From Paenibacillus prosopidis (GTDB taxonomy: Bacteria; Bacillota; Bacilli; Paenibacillales; Paenibacillaceae): 64,000 bases of DNA. Positions 56,346 to 64,000 of this stretch are shown here, in pieces; position 1 is the first letter of the stretch, and each line of letters starts with the position of its first letter. The stretch lies in the NCBI RefSeq assembly GCF_003337375.1, contig NZ_QPJD01000006.1:229261-293260 (forward strand), read 5' to 3'. The notes under the pieces were generated by a model. It searched no databases. It was not told the origin of the DNA and worked only from the letters and a program-made list of their open reading frames with translations. Position numbers and translations under genes: made by a program.

Positions 56346-57224
56346 ATGTCGAAAAAAACATTGCCGCAAATGATCATTCACTTTGTTTTCATCCTATTTA
56401 GTTTAGCTTGTATCATTCCACTGGTATCAATCATCTCCATCTCTTTAAGCAACGAAACCGATATTATCAAAAATGGCTATAGTTTGTTCCCTCGCGTATT
56501 TGATATTAACGCTTATGCGTATGTCCTTTATGAACCGATTCAAATTATAAATGCATTCAAAGTATCGATTATCGTCAGTATTCTCGGCACGTTTATTTCC
56601 CTTATTGTGATGGCATGTATAGCTTATACGCTGTCCCGCCACGATTATAGATTCAAAAACCCGCTAAGCTTCTATGTATTCTTTACCATGATGTTTAATG
56701 GCGGATTGGTGCCAACGTATATATTACTCAGCAACTATCTTCACCTAAAAAACACGATCTGGGTTTTGATTTTGCCCTATGTTGCCGTTCCCTGGTTTAT
56801 TTTGCTCTTAAGAACGTTTATGCAGAAAATTCCTTACGATATTATCGAGTCCTGCATGATGGATGGCGCCAGTGAATTTAGAATCTTTTTTCAGATCATA
56901 CTGCCTCTCGCCAAACCGGGCCTTGCTACGGTTGCATTGTTCACAATACTGCAATATTGGAATGATTGGTTTCTGAGCTTGCTCTACATCGAGAAAGAAA
57001 GCCTGGTCCCTTTGCAGTATATGTTATATAGAATGATGAGCAATATCGCTTTCCTGACCAGTTCAAGCAATCAATTGCCGCCGGGATTAAATAATGCTGT
57101 GATCCCTTCGGAATCCGCCCGTATGGCAATGGCCATTCTTGCTGCAGGACCTATGCTGGCCGTGTTCCCTTTCTTTCAACAATATTTTGTCAGAGGGCTC
57201 ACGGTAGGAGCTGTAAAAGGCTAG
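56346..57224 (+). CDS. ABC sugar importer permease, YtcP type
   Basis: 292 residues, six predicted transmembrane helices, EAA loop IIESCMMDGASEFR, C-terminus LTVGAVKG as in the 9752 permease. ATG 56346 follows TGGAGGTGA. It lies 24 bases after the first permease. Confidence 0.93.
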   Translation: MSKKTLPQMIIHFVFILFSLACIIPLVSIISISLSNETDIIKNGYSLFPRVFDINAYAYVLYEPIQIINAFKVSIIVSILGTFISLIVMACIAYTLSRHDYRFKNPLSFYVFFTMMFNGGLVPTYILLSNYLHLKNTIWVLILPYVAVPWFILLLRTFMQKIPYDIIESCMMDGASEFRIFFQIILPLAKPGLATVALFTILQYWNDWFLSLLYIEKESLVPLQYMLYRMMSNIAFLTSSSNQLPPGLNNAVIPSESARMAMAILAAGPMLAVFPFFQQYFVRGLTVGAVKG

Positions 57225-57283
57225 CTTAATGATGGACAATGTCCATTTTAAGATATATTAACCAAATAAGGGGAGGATTCACC

Positions 57284-58858
57284 ATGACAAAAGGCTTTAA
57301 GGCATCAAAAGCAGGAATTGTATTAACCATCATGATTTTCCTTTTCACCATGCTGCTTTCAGCATGCGGCTCGTCCAGCAAACCGAACGCAGCTGCAACA
57401 GGCACCCCGGCGGCAACGGCAACGGAAACGGCAGCTCCATCAGCGGCTGCAAATACGCCAGCTAGCCTGCCTGAAGTTAAGCTAACTTGGTATTTCGTAG
57501 GACCCTGGCCACAGCCTGAGCAGGATCAAGTCTTTGCCGAAGTCAATAAAGTCATTAAAGCAAAGATCAATGCTACAGTAGATTTTAAACCGCTTGCGTG
57601 GGGTGATTATGACCAGAAGATGAAGGTTGTTATTGCATCCGGCGAACCTTATGATATCGCATTTACTGCAAATTGGATCAACAACTATTCGCAAAATGTA
57701 GGGAAAGGTGCTTTCTTGCCGCTTGATGACCTGCTTGCAAAGTACGCTCCGCAATCGTTTGCCAATGTTCCCAAAAGTTTTTGGGACGCGACGAAAGTAA
57801 AAGGGAAAATCTACGGTTTCGTTAATCAGCAAATTTCCGCAAGAACGCCGTCCATCGGTATTCCAAAAGATTTGGCCGATCAATATAACTTTGATATCAA
57901 TACCCTTGCCGGAAAAATCAACGGATTTACTTTTGGTAACCTTGTTGAACCGATCGTTAAAAAAGTCATTAAAGACTATCCGCAGAAATATATTGGCATG
58001 TCTATGGACCAAATTGCGGATGCTTTCAATTTTGAACCGATTGTCGGATTCCACACTCCAGGCGTTGTAGCTTATTCAGATGACAGCCTGAAGGTAGTGA
58101 ATCAGTTTGAAACAGATGAAGTGAAGGCATTTGTCGCGACATTGAGAGACTGGAATGCAAAAGGCTATATGAACTCCAAAGAGCGTATTTCCTCAAAAAC
58201 TGATGATCCTGGAGCCTGCAAAGCCGGTAAATGTATGATTGGCATGGGTGGAACTTATAAACCGGGCAATGAACAGATTGGTCTTGCGCAAAATGGATAT
58301 CTAAGTGTGGATGCTCCAGCTAACATTGCGCATTTGACGACAAGCGGCATCACTGCAACGATGATGGCGATCAACCGGAACTCGAAAAACCCGGAAAGAG
58401 CTATGATGCTGCTTGAGCTTATGAACACGGATAAAGATCTATATAATTTGTTGAACTTCGGTATCAAAGATAAACACTATAAAATCGATGCCGATGGATT
58501 TATGGTTCCCGGCGATGACCAAAAAGAATATAATCCATACGTGCCATGGATGTTTGCTTCCAATTATCTGGCGAACGTAGAGAAAGGCATGCCAAAAACC
58601 ATTTGGGAAGATACGAAGAAAATTAACGAAAGTGCGATTCCATCCAAATTGCTAGGTTTCACATTTGATGCTGAGCCGGTTAAAGCTGAAATCGGTAAAA
58701 CCAACGCAGTTTACGATGAGTACCACAGAGCAATTGATTTAGGAGTAGCCTCGGAAGCCAAATACAACGAATTCGTGGCAAAACTTAAAGCTGCGGGCTC
58801 CGATAAAATTATTGCCGAAATGCAAAAACAAATCGATGCCTGGAAAATCACCAAATAA
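57284..58858 (+). CDS. ABC sugar importer solute-binding lipoprotein, LplA/YtcQ type
   Basis: About 524 residues. ATG 57284 follows GGGGAGG; the frame upstream adds 15 codons without a site. A lipoprotein signal peptide with lipobox LLSAC near residue 26 and an Ala/Thr-rich linker precede the binding fold and a DUF3502-like C-terminus. It is the third binding protein of this type in the window, only distantly similar to the 10689 product. It completes the importer with 55401 and 56346. Confidence 0.93.
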   Translation: MTKGFKASKAGIVLTIMIFLFTMLLSACGSSSKPNAAATGTPAATATETAAPSAAANTPASLPEVKLTWYFVGPWPQPEQDQVFAEVNKVIKAKINATVDFKPLAWGDYDQKMKVVIASGEPYDIAFTANWINNYSQNVGKGAFLPLDDLLAKYAPQSFANVPKSFWDATKVKGKIYGFVNQQISARTPSIGIPKDLADQYNFDINTLAGKINGFTFGNLVEPIVKKVIKDYPQKYIGMSMDQIADAFNFEPIVGFHTPGVVAYSDDSLKVVNQFETDEVKAFVATLRDWNAKGYMNSKERISSKTDDPGACKAGKCMIGMGGTYKPGNEQIGLAQNGYLSVDAPANIAHLTTSGITATMMAINRNSKNPERAMMLLELMNTDKDLYNLLNFGIKDKHYKIDADGFMVPGDDQKEYNPYVPWMFASNYLANVEKGMPKTIWEDTKKINESAIPSKLLGFTFDAEPVKAEIGKTNAVYDEYHRAIDLGVASEAKYNEFVAKLKAAGSDKIIAEMQKQIDAWKITK

Positions 58859-58880
58859 TCTTTAAACAAGTTGCTTCCCA

Positions 58881-58922
58881 AAAAGCTTTCCAGTCTGTTT
58901 ATACAGATTGAAAAGCTTTTTT
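58881..58922 (+). terminator. intrinsic terminator after the third importer operon
   Basis: An 18-position stem pairs 58881-58898 with 58903-58920 (one mismatch and one G-U) around a TTAT loop and ends in T-rich sequence. Confidence 0.88.
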
Positions 58923-59162
58923 ATTAGCTTACGTTCCTTACATTATAAGAAATATATGGTTTACTTTCGATAAGCTCCATGCGTCATACCTTTATAATGA
59001 CGGAAAGCGGGGAAACATCGTTTTGGTCGAACCATATCCAACCTCGCATGTACAGAAGCGCTGCCCCCGCTGCACCTGCGCATTTGCGACATATTTGTGT
59101 TCTATTATGTCGCTCTGAACGATTCATGAACTTTCTCCTGCCCGTTATAATTAAAACCATAA
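58923..59162 (+). other. intergenic region without supported gene
   Basis: A 68-codon open frame starting at 58979 has no ribosome site and no recognisable product. I see no other structure; it probably belongs to the decayed zone that follows. Confidence 0.4.
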
Positions 59163-59893
59163 CGAGCAGATCAGGAGAGAAATAAGCAAGCCATGGATCA
59201 ACTTGTCAAAGCGAAGGTTCAGCAAATCGAAGCAAAGAAGTATGGTATTCTCGATGATACTTCTTACGATGCGTTTCTATCCAAGCTAAAACAGGAAAAT
59301 GACCAACGGCGATAGAACTGAAAAAAGCTTTGGCTGAAAAGAGTTGGCAGATTACAGATAGCGACTTGCAAAACTATTACGATCAAATCAAGAATACCGT
59401 TTTCAGGAGTCCGGCGCCGGTGCGGCTTCAAAAGCTGGGATTATTTTTCTCAGACGGCAAAGGAAATATCGATGAAGGAAAAAAGACAGCCGCATTGTCA
59501 AGGCTGGAACAAGTCGTGCGTGAATTGAAAAGCGGCAAAACCTTAAACGAAGAGATCGCGCTATTGAAAAATGAAGCGTCCTTCCGTATCGATGCCGATG
59601 AGCAAACATTTGAAGGGACATTTAAACGAGCGGATTACCAAGTTTACGGAACAATTAGACAGACAGCCGATAAGCTTGACAGCGGACAGACGAGCGATAT
59701 TTTCGAATTTGGCGGCTATATAATCAAGCTCTTGGAGAGAGAAGATCGTGGATTCAAGGATTTCGAATCCGTCAAGAATGATGTGAGGGAGCAGTATCTG
59801 GACAGCAAGTACGAGGATACGGTAAGCGAGTGGGCACGACAAGCCGAGGTAACGATTAATCATAACGTGTATGACCGATTGAAAGTGCGTTAA
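59163..59893 (+). pseudogene. remnant of a parvulin/SurA-like foldase gene
   Basis: The first part (59163-59310) encodes a SurA-N-like helix segment (MDQLVKAKVQQIEAKKYG, SYDAFLSKLKQEN) and stops at a TAG at 59312. The second part, in another frame to 59893, continues with ELKKALAEKSWQITDSDLQN and a peptidyl-prolyl isomerase-like region. About 30 codons seem missing at the join, with a frameshift, and the signal peptide is missing at the 5' end. The family call rests on overall pattern (helical segment, spacing) and is moderate; the broken state is clear. Confidence 0.6.
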
Positions 59894-60003
59894 GCATTAA
59901 ACAATCACTTGCCCATGCAGATCAAAATAAGGGTCGATTCCATAATAAAGTTATCCACATTCCGATTTCATGACGAATAGTCCAAGTTAATGGAGGTTAC
60001 AAG

Positions 60004-60654
60004 ATGAAGTTCAGAAGAATATTGTTTCAAGGTGATTCGATAACGGATGGAGCCAGAGGACGCAATGATGATCTTAATCATATATTGGGGCATGGTTACG
60101 CTTATATCATTGCAGGCAAGCTCGGTTATGAACTGGCAGAAAACCGGCTGCTGTTTCTCAATCGGGGGATCAGCGGGAACCGGGTATCGGATTTGTATGC
60201 ACGATGGAATGAGGATACATTCAGTCTAAAGCCCGATTTGATCAGTATTTTGATCGGAGTCAATGATGCTTGGCGGATCGTAAACGGCGAGCCCGGAGGT
60301 GCGACCGATCGATTCGAGCGTGCTTACCGTCTTCTGTTGGAGGAAACGAGAGAAGTTCTCCCGGCTGTGGGCTTGGTCTTATGCGAGCCGTTCATTCTCC
60401 AGGTCGCCCCCATTGCGACAAAATGGGAAGCTTGGCAGGAACGAATGCCTCGGTACCAGGAAGCCGTCCGAAAGCTCGCTGACGAATTTGGCGCGGTCTT
60501 CGTACCGCTACAAGCTGTGTTTGACGATGCCTGCAAGAGAGCCGATGCGTCATACTGGATCTGGGATGGGGTGCACCCGACGGCGGCAGGCCACGAACTG
60601 ATCGCACGGCAGTGGTTAGCCGTCGTACAGGAGAGTCATTTGGCCATCCTTTGA
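60004..60654 (+). CDS. SGNH/GDSL hydrolase, probable carbohydrate esterase
   Basis: 216 residues, no signal peptide. Block I is GDSITDG with nucleophile S12, the Gly block is RGISGNRVSD, block III is IGVND, and block V is WDGVHPT with D188 and H191. Such enzymes commonly remove acetyl groups from xylan- or pectin-derived sugars. ATG 60004 follows TGGAGG. It stands alone between pseudogenes and is intact, which suggests it is still used, probably to deacetylate imported oligosaccharides. Confidence 0.88.
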   Translation: MKFRRILFQGDSITDGARGRNDDLNHILGHGYAYIIAGKLGYELAENRLLFLNRGISGNRVSDLYARWNEDTFSLKPDLISILIGVNDAWRIVNGEPGGATDRFERAYRLLLEETREVLPAVGLVLCEPFILQVAPIATKWEAWQERMPRYQEAVRKLADEFGAVFVPLQAVFDDACKRADASYWIWDGVHPTAAGHELIARQWLAVVQESHLAIL

Positions 60655-60655
60655 C

Positions 60656-60886
60656 GTTTATGATCCTGTCAACGCCATTGCCCTAGGAGCCATCGCTACT
60701 GATTTCAGCGATGGAGCACTTCGCGATAATCCTGAGATAAACAAGCACGTCGCAGGAATCGCTCTTGGTCGCGTCGGTCAACTCGACGACGTCGAAGAGG
60801 TGATTACTTCGCTGCTTTGTTTTTTGGATTATTTATCCTGGGTCGCTTATTTAGGGGAGATGCTACTCATATGTAGCCCGGAATGA
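60656..60886 (+). pseudogene. C-terminal fragment of a short-chain dehydrogenase (SDR)
   Basis: A frame with no start encodes VNAIALGAIATDFSDGALRD and LGRVGQLDDVEEVITSLLCF, the typical C-terminal part of SDR oxidoreductases (normally VNAVAPGAI-T). The N-terminal Rossmann fold and YxxxK active site are missing, and the last residues are out of place, ending at 60886. It begins directly after the esterase stop. Confidence 0.75.
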
Positions 60887-60904
60887 CATTGAACTTTTAC
60901 ATCG

Positions 60905-61307
60905 GTTCTTGTTCACAATGTCAAAAAATTCGACAATACAGGAGAAGATCTCGAGGATGCACTTAAGGTCGTTGAAAAAAACGAGGAAAGATGTGTCCTT
61001 GCATGATCCCATCGGTACAGACAAAGAGGGGAATGAAATTACATTGATCGACATCCTCGGGACGGAAGCGGACGATGTCGTGGATAAGGTACAGCTCAAG
61101 ATAGAGAAGCGCAAAATCTATCGTAATTTGGAAATACTGGGTGAGCGGGAGAAGGAAGTTGTTGTTGGGCGGTTTGGGCTAGAACTTGGCGGGGAAGAGC
61201 GGACGCAGCGGGAGATTGCGAAGGAGCTGGGGATTTCGCGATCGTATGTGTCGCGGATTGAGAAAAGGGCGCTCATGAAGCTGTATCATTATTTGAGGAA
61301 CAAGTGA
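60905..61307 (+). pseudogene. sigK: sigK remnant, copy 2
   Basis: It starts at nearly the same point as copy 1 ([18 protein letters not shown] in one frame), then lacks the 113 bases corresponding to 43464-43576 of copy 1, which shifts the frame. The rest reads [18 protein letters not shown] to [17 protein letters not shown] second deletion joins CAT directly to the downstream flank (TATTTGAGGAACAAGTGAGA), which in copy 1 lies after the stop codon at 43921. It therefore cannot encode SigK. The helix-turn-helix is intact here but broken in copy 1. Confidence 0.85.
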
Positions 61308-61906
61308 GAAAGAAGCAGCATAAGAAGATCAAGTACATCCTTTGATCTAATATCATTCTTAGTATAAGTTTTATAGTTTGGAAATGAATGATGGTGCAAC
61401 AAAATCGGTTCTTTACAGTTGTTACAGCTCTGCGTGCTCAAGGGACTCTTGTAAAAAGATCAAGTGTTTGAATACGAAGATGAGACCATGAATGGCGAAA
61501 AAGTATATGAATCCGTTAACTATCGAGAATGTGGAAAGAGATTTTTGTTGTTAACCGTTTAGTTGAAAATAAATATCCATCCGATATTAGACTAATCATT
61601 ACATTTGATAATTAAATGTATTGTTCAACTAACGGATACGATAGCAATAAAACAGCGGCAGTCTAGGACTTCTTTTCACGTCCCTGGCAGCCGCTGTTTC
61701 TATTACTGGGGTCTAGTCTAATACTTTATTTTCCTTGAACATCGGAACACTATAGTGATACAAGAATCAGAAAGCCGAAAAACGTGATAATTACAAAGCA
61801 GCTTCTGTGTAGAAGCTGCTCATAATATAACCCTGACATACAGTTGTCAGGGTTGCCATTGTATGATGAATACATAAGTAAACTACAAAAACCGGAGGTA
61901 ATTGAA
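61308..61906 (+). other. intergenic region with a hairpin repeat
   Basis: No gene is supported. AAACAGCGGC (about 61649-61658) pairs with GCCGCTGTTT (61690-61699). CAACTAACGGATACGATAG at 61626-61644 belongs to the CTAACGG motif group. A short unexplained frame, GEKVYESVNYRECGKRF, near 61490-61560 may be another gene relic. Confidence 0.45.
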
Positions 61907-62446
61907 ATGACAAATCATAGTTTGAGATTTTACGACTATCATGTATGGGCAAATAAAATAATCTTTAATCGATTAAAGGAGCTACCGCATCACCTATACA
62001 AACAAGAAATTCAAAGCGTGTTTTCTTCGGTGTCGAAGGTCATGGCACATATATACAAGGTTGATTGCGGTTGGCTGGACATCCTGATGGGTAAAAGTAT
62101 GAATGAAGCCATGGAAGCTTCTTTTCAAATCGAGGCGGATGCAGAAGCTAGAAGCCTTGAGGAACTGGAGGCTATGTATCACGATTTGTCCGTGAGATTC
62201 AAAGCATGTCTTAACGGGCATGCGGATCTTGAGAAAGGGGTTGTTTTGGATAATCCTTACGCTGGGATTTTGAACACCAGATATTCAGAATTTATTATAC
62301 AAGTTGTGAATCATGGTACGTACCACCGAGGTAATTTGTCTGCTATGCTTCGTCAACTGGGCCACTCCTCTGTTATGACAGAATATGGACTTTTTATGTA
62401 CCAGGATGAATCAAACACTAGTATGTCAACAGTTCCTGCCAATTAG
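61907..62446 (+). CDS. DinB-fold metalloprotein
   Basis: About 179 residues, a four-helix bundle of the DinB/YfiT type. The metal-binding histidines can be placed: an N-terminal His in VMAHIYKVD and the HGTYHRGNLSAML helix near the C-terminus. ATG 61907 follows CGGAGG; 21 codons upstream lack a site. Members of this fold include thiol-dependent transferases and detoxification enzymes. The specific activity is unknown. It is not obviously tied to the sugar locus. Confidence 0.88.
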   Translation: MTNHSLRFYDYHVWANKIIFNRLKELPHHLYKQEIQSVFSSVSKVMAHIYKVDCGWLDILMGKSMNEAMEASFQIEADAEARSLEELEAMYHDLSVRFKACLNGHADLEKGVVLDNPYAGILNTRYSEFIIQVVNHGTYHRGNLSAMLRQLGHSSVMTEYGLFMYQDESNTSMSTVPAN

Positions 62447-62663
62447 GCTAAACACCGTCTTCCGCGGCTACTTATGCAAGAACGGTTACGTTTTTACGCC
62501 AAAAGGAGTCTGTACCTTAAAGTGATAGCACAAGTTACAAGCACCAGAGTTTCATTTACATTTGCATAACTCTGAAGAGTAACTAACGGAACACACACTT
62601 ACAAATATTGAAATCAAACAATGATATATGATGTTATTCCATTACAAAAGGGAGATGTTGGAT

Positions 62664-63167
62664 ATGTATAAACACATCGAGGATTTTGCCGCAACTTGGC
62701 GGTATGAAACGGCAGCAACGATGCGGACGCTGGAGATGCTCACCGACGAGTCTCTTGGCCAACAGGTAACAAGTGACCATAGAACGCTTGGACGTCTTGC
62801 ATGGCACCTTGTACAGACGTTGCACGAAATGCCATCGCGGACTGGATTATCTTTCGAAGGACCGGGCGAAGATGTGTCGGTGCCAGCTTCGGCAGCGGAA
62901 ATTGCGGCGGTCTATAAGCGGACCTCGCAAGCGCTGCTTGATGCTGTACAGTCCAGTTGGAAGGATGAGAATCTGCTCATCATGAGCGACATGTACGGCG
63001 ATCAATGGCCCAACGGCTTGACGCTGGATATCCTCGTAAAGCATGAGATTCATCATCGCGGTCAAATGACGGTTCTGATGCGTCAGGCCGGCCTTCGTGT
63101 GCCGGATCTTTACGGTCCGACGAAAGAGCAGTGGGCCGAGTATGGCGCACCGGCTCCGGTAATATAG
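62664..63167 (+). CDS. DinB-fold metalloprotein (second copy type)
   Basis: About 167 residues. ATG 62664 is chosen because AAGGGAG is well spaced; ATG 62655 is too close to it. The three expected metal ligands are seen as His in RLAWHLVQT and in VKHEIHHRGQM. It is only weakly similar to the 61907 product, so this is not a recent duplication. It sits before a good terminator. Its function is not known beyond the fold. Confidence 0.88.
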   Translation: MYKHIEDFAATWRYETAATMRTLEMLTDESLGQQVTSDHRTLGRLAWHLVQTLHEMPSRTGLSFEGPGEDVSVPASAAEIAAVYKRTSQALLDAVQSSWKDENLLIMSDMYGDQWPNGLTLDILVKHEIHHRGQMTVLMRQAGLRVPDLYGPTKEQWAEYGAPAPVI

Positions 63168-63178
63168 AGTAAGACTAT

Positions 63179-63215
63179 ATCCCGCTTTGGCCGTTTGGCT
63201 GAAGTGGGATTTTTA
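63179..63215 (+). terminator. intrinsic terminator after the second DinB gene
   Basis: A 14-position stem pairs 63179-63192 with 63197-63210 (with G-U wobbles and a mismatch) around GTTT and is followed by TTTTT. Confidence 0.75.
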
Positions 63216-63261
63216 ACGAAGGGGGTACAAGTGAGGGAATTAGGCGGCTTTGGAGCGATAG

Positions 63262-63307
63262 ACGTTAAGAGGCCCACAGACTAACTTGTCTGCAGGCCTC
63301 TAAACGT
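63262..63307 (-). terminator. hairpin downstream of the leftward DUF5667-like gene
   Basis: Sequences around AGAGGCC and GGCCTCT pair over about 18 positions with mismatches, right after the stop of the leftward gene. The T-run is weak. Confidence 0.5.
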
Positions 63308-63313
63308 TCTGTT

Positions 63314-64000
63314 TTACTTGCTGTTTTGGTTTTTTTCATTATTGTTATTATGCTTATTCTTATTATCATTCATTTGTTTGATGAGAGTTGCATCATTATC
63401 AATCTTTACTTCTTTTTCAATCTTTATTTCTTTTTCAATCTTTATTTCTTTATCAATCTTTACTTTCTTATTCTTTTCTTCCTTTTCAATCTTTGCTTCC
63501 TTCACCGGCTTCGTTTTCTTGTCTACAACCGTTTCTTGTTCTGTCTCGGTTTCGATTGAAGTCGTTGCATCGGTGCCACTGGAAACGACTATATCCGTAT
63601 CCGTATCCGCACCGGCAGGAGCCACCGCAGGTGCTGCCACCTGATCAGTCGAAGTCTCGGAAGCTTGTTCCACTTGAGTCTTGCTTTCGAGCTTGGCAAG
63701 CTTTTTCTCCAAGTGGCCGAAAGACTTTATAATATTTTTCAAGAGCGATTGCTGGGCTTGCGGGTTTTTCACCTTTTCGAGCGCGGCGGTAAGAGCGATA
63801 ATGTTATGCTGCAGGTCGGATTTAACCTCTACCGCCTGTTCCAGATCCTTCTCCACATTCTCTTCATCCGCCTCAGCCTCTACTAATTCAATTGCAAGCT
63901 GCTGGTTTTCAAAAGACTTCTTAAGCACTTCTTCCGACTTTTCCGTGTCCCCCTGAGCATGTAAGGCAGCTGCTTCGGAAAGACGCTCTTGAGCGAATTC
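63314..64000 (-). CDS. DUF5667-like protein with charged Lys/Glu repeat tail (5' end outside window)
   Basis: Leftward, open to the window edge; at least 228 residues. The visible N-terminal part (EFAQERLSEAAALHAQGDTE, then helices to about residue 110) has the alternating charged helical pattern of DUF5667, found in Gram-positive exported or membrane-linked proteins. A Thr/Ala/Asp-rich linker follows, then the repeat KIEKE-IKIEKE-KIDND and a terminal Asn/Lys stretch. The repeats come from an 18-bp unit at about 63405-63465. It is probably a surface or periplasm-like protein. No function is assigned. Confidence 0.7.
   Translation of the reverse strand, partial: EFAQERLSEAAALHAQGDTEKSEEVLKKSFENQQLAIELVEAEADEENVEKDLEQAVEVKSDLQHNIIALTAALEKVKNPQAQQSLLKNIIKSFGHLEKKLAKLESKTQVEQASETSTDQVAAPAVAPAGADTDTDIVVSSGTDATTSIETETEQETVVDKKTKPVKEAKIEKEEKNKKVKIDKEIKIEKEIKIEKEVKIDNDATLIKQMNDNKNKHNNNNEKNQNSK

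Noticed and set aside
58979..59185. 68-codon frame before the foldase remnant
   Set aside because: No ribosome site, no recognisable domain, and it lies in a decayed stretch.
43404..61307. Skin-like prophage element splitting sigK
   Set aside because: Both fragments start near residue 60 and overlap each other, whereas a skin element would split one gene into complementary halves; no recombinase gene is present.
63318..63956. Phe/Leu-rich rightward frames at the window end
   Set aside because: They are the complement of the Lys/Glu-rich repeats of the leftward gene and lack ribosome sites.
1..64000. CRISPR arrays, tRNA/rRNA genes, insertion sequences, phage genes
   Set aside because: I looked for regularly spaced short repeats, transposase motifs and RNA gene signatures and saw none; the repeats present are coding modules or single duplications.

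Overview
The window looks like a chromosomal carbohydrate-utilisation region of a Paenibacillus-type Gram-positive soil bacterium (Bacillota). The reasons are AGGAGG-type ribosome binding sites, YesM/YesN-style two-component genes, LplA/LplB/YtcP-style sugar importers without their own ATPase, very long secreted enzymes with discoidin, LamG, FIVAR, OmpL47 and FIMAH-like modules, CcpA (cre) boxes, a SacY/LicT-type RNA antiterminator site and sigK (sporulation sigma factor) fragments. This assignment is inferred from gene content; no rRNA or tRNA is present.

Layout. 1-12.3 kb: a truncated solute-binding lipoprotein gene, a 2268-residue secreted protein with an alginate-lyase-type catalytic domain, two permeases, and a second, almost identical copy of the binding-protein gene. 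The two copies form a 1.5-kb direct repeat. 12.5-23.8 kb: two more giant secreted proteins, one with an N-terminal fold I cannot assign and one with another alginate-lyase-type domain plus three LamG modules. 24.0-32.7 kb: enzymes without signal peptides, namely two GH43-type proteins, a GH35 beta-galactosidase, a GH97 and a GH28-like protein, plus a ricin-type lectin remnant. 32.9-41.0 kb: YesM/YesN-type sensor kinase and regulator, a three-gene ABC importer and an FAD-dependent oxidoreductase. 41.0-42.6 kb: a GH68 levansucrase behind a sigma-A-like promoter, a RAT antiterminator site and an overlapping intrinsic terminator. 42.8-44.4 kb: decayed genes. 44.5-58.9 kb: a membrane-anchored AraC-type regulator transcribed leftward; facing it a 1547-residue secreted beta-helix enzyme, two GH43-type enzymes, a GH43 remnant and a permease-permease-binding protein importer. 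The beta-helix gene and the importer are each preceded by a nearly identical 123-bp leader. 59-61.3 kb: a run of pseudogenes around an intact SGNH esterase. 61.9-64.0 kb: two DinB-fold genes and the 3' part of a leftward DUF5667-like gene.

How the parts fit. Giant secreted enzymes would cut a complex, probably uronic-acid-containing, plant or microbial polysaccharide at the cell surface. Three importers would bring in oligosaccharides, presumably powered by one shared MsmX-type ATPase encoded elsewhere. GH43, GH35, GH97, GH28-like and SGNH proteins would finish degradation inside the cell. Control appears layered: CcpA through cre boxes, a YesMN two-component pair, a one-component membrane AraC regulator with a duplicated target leader, and sucrose-type antitermination for levansucrase. 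The substrate cannot be fixed from sequence alone.

The most notable items are the paired duplications (binding-protein gene, 123-bp leader, about 87-bp promoter region, sigK fragments), LamG modules homogenised among three genes, the mosaic composition of the 12.5-19.5 kb gene, and at least seven gene remnants lying among intact sugar genes.
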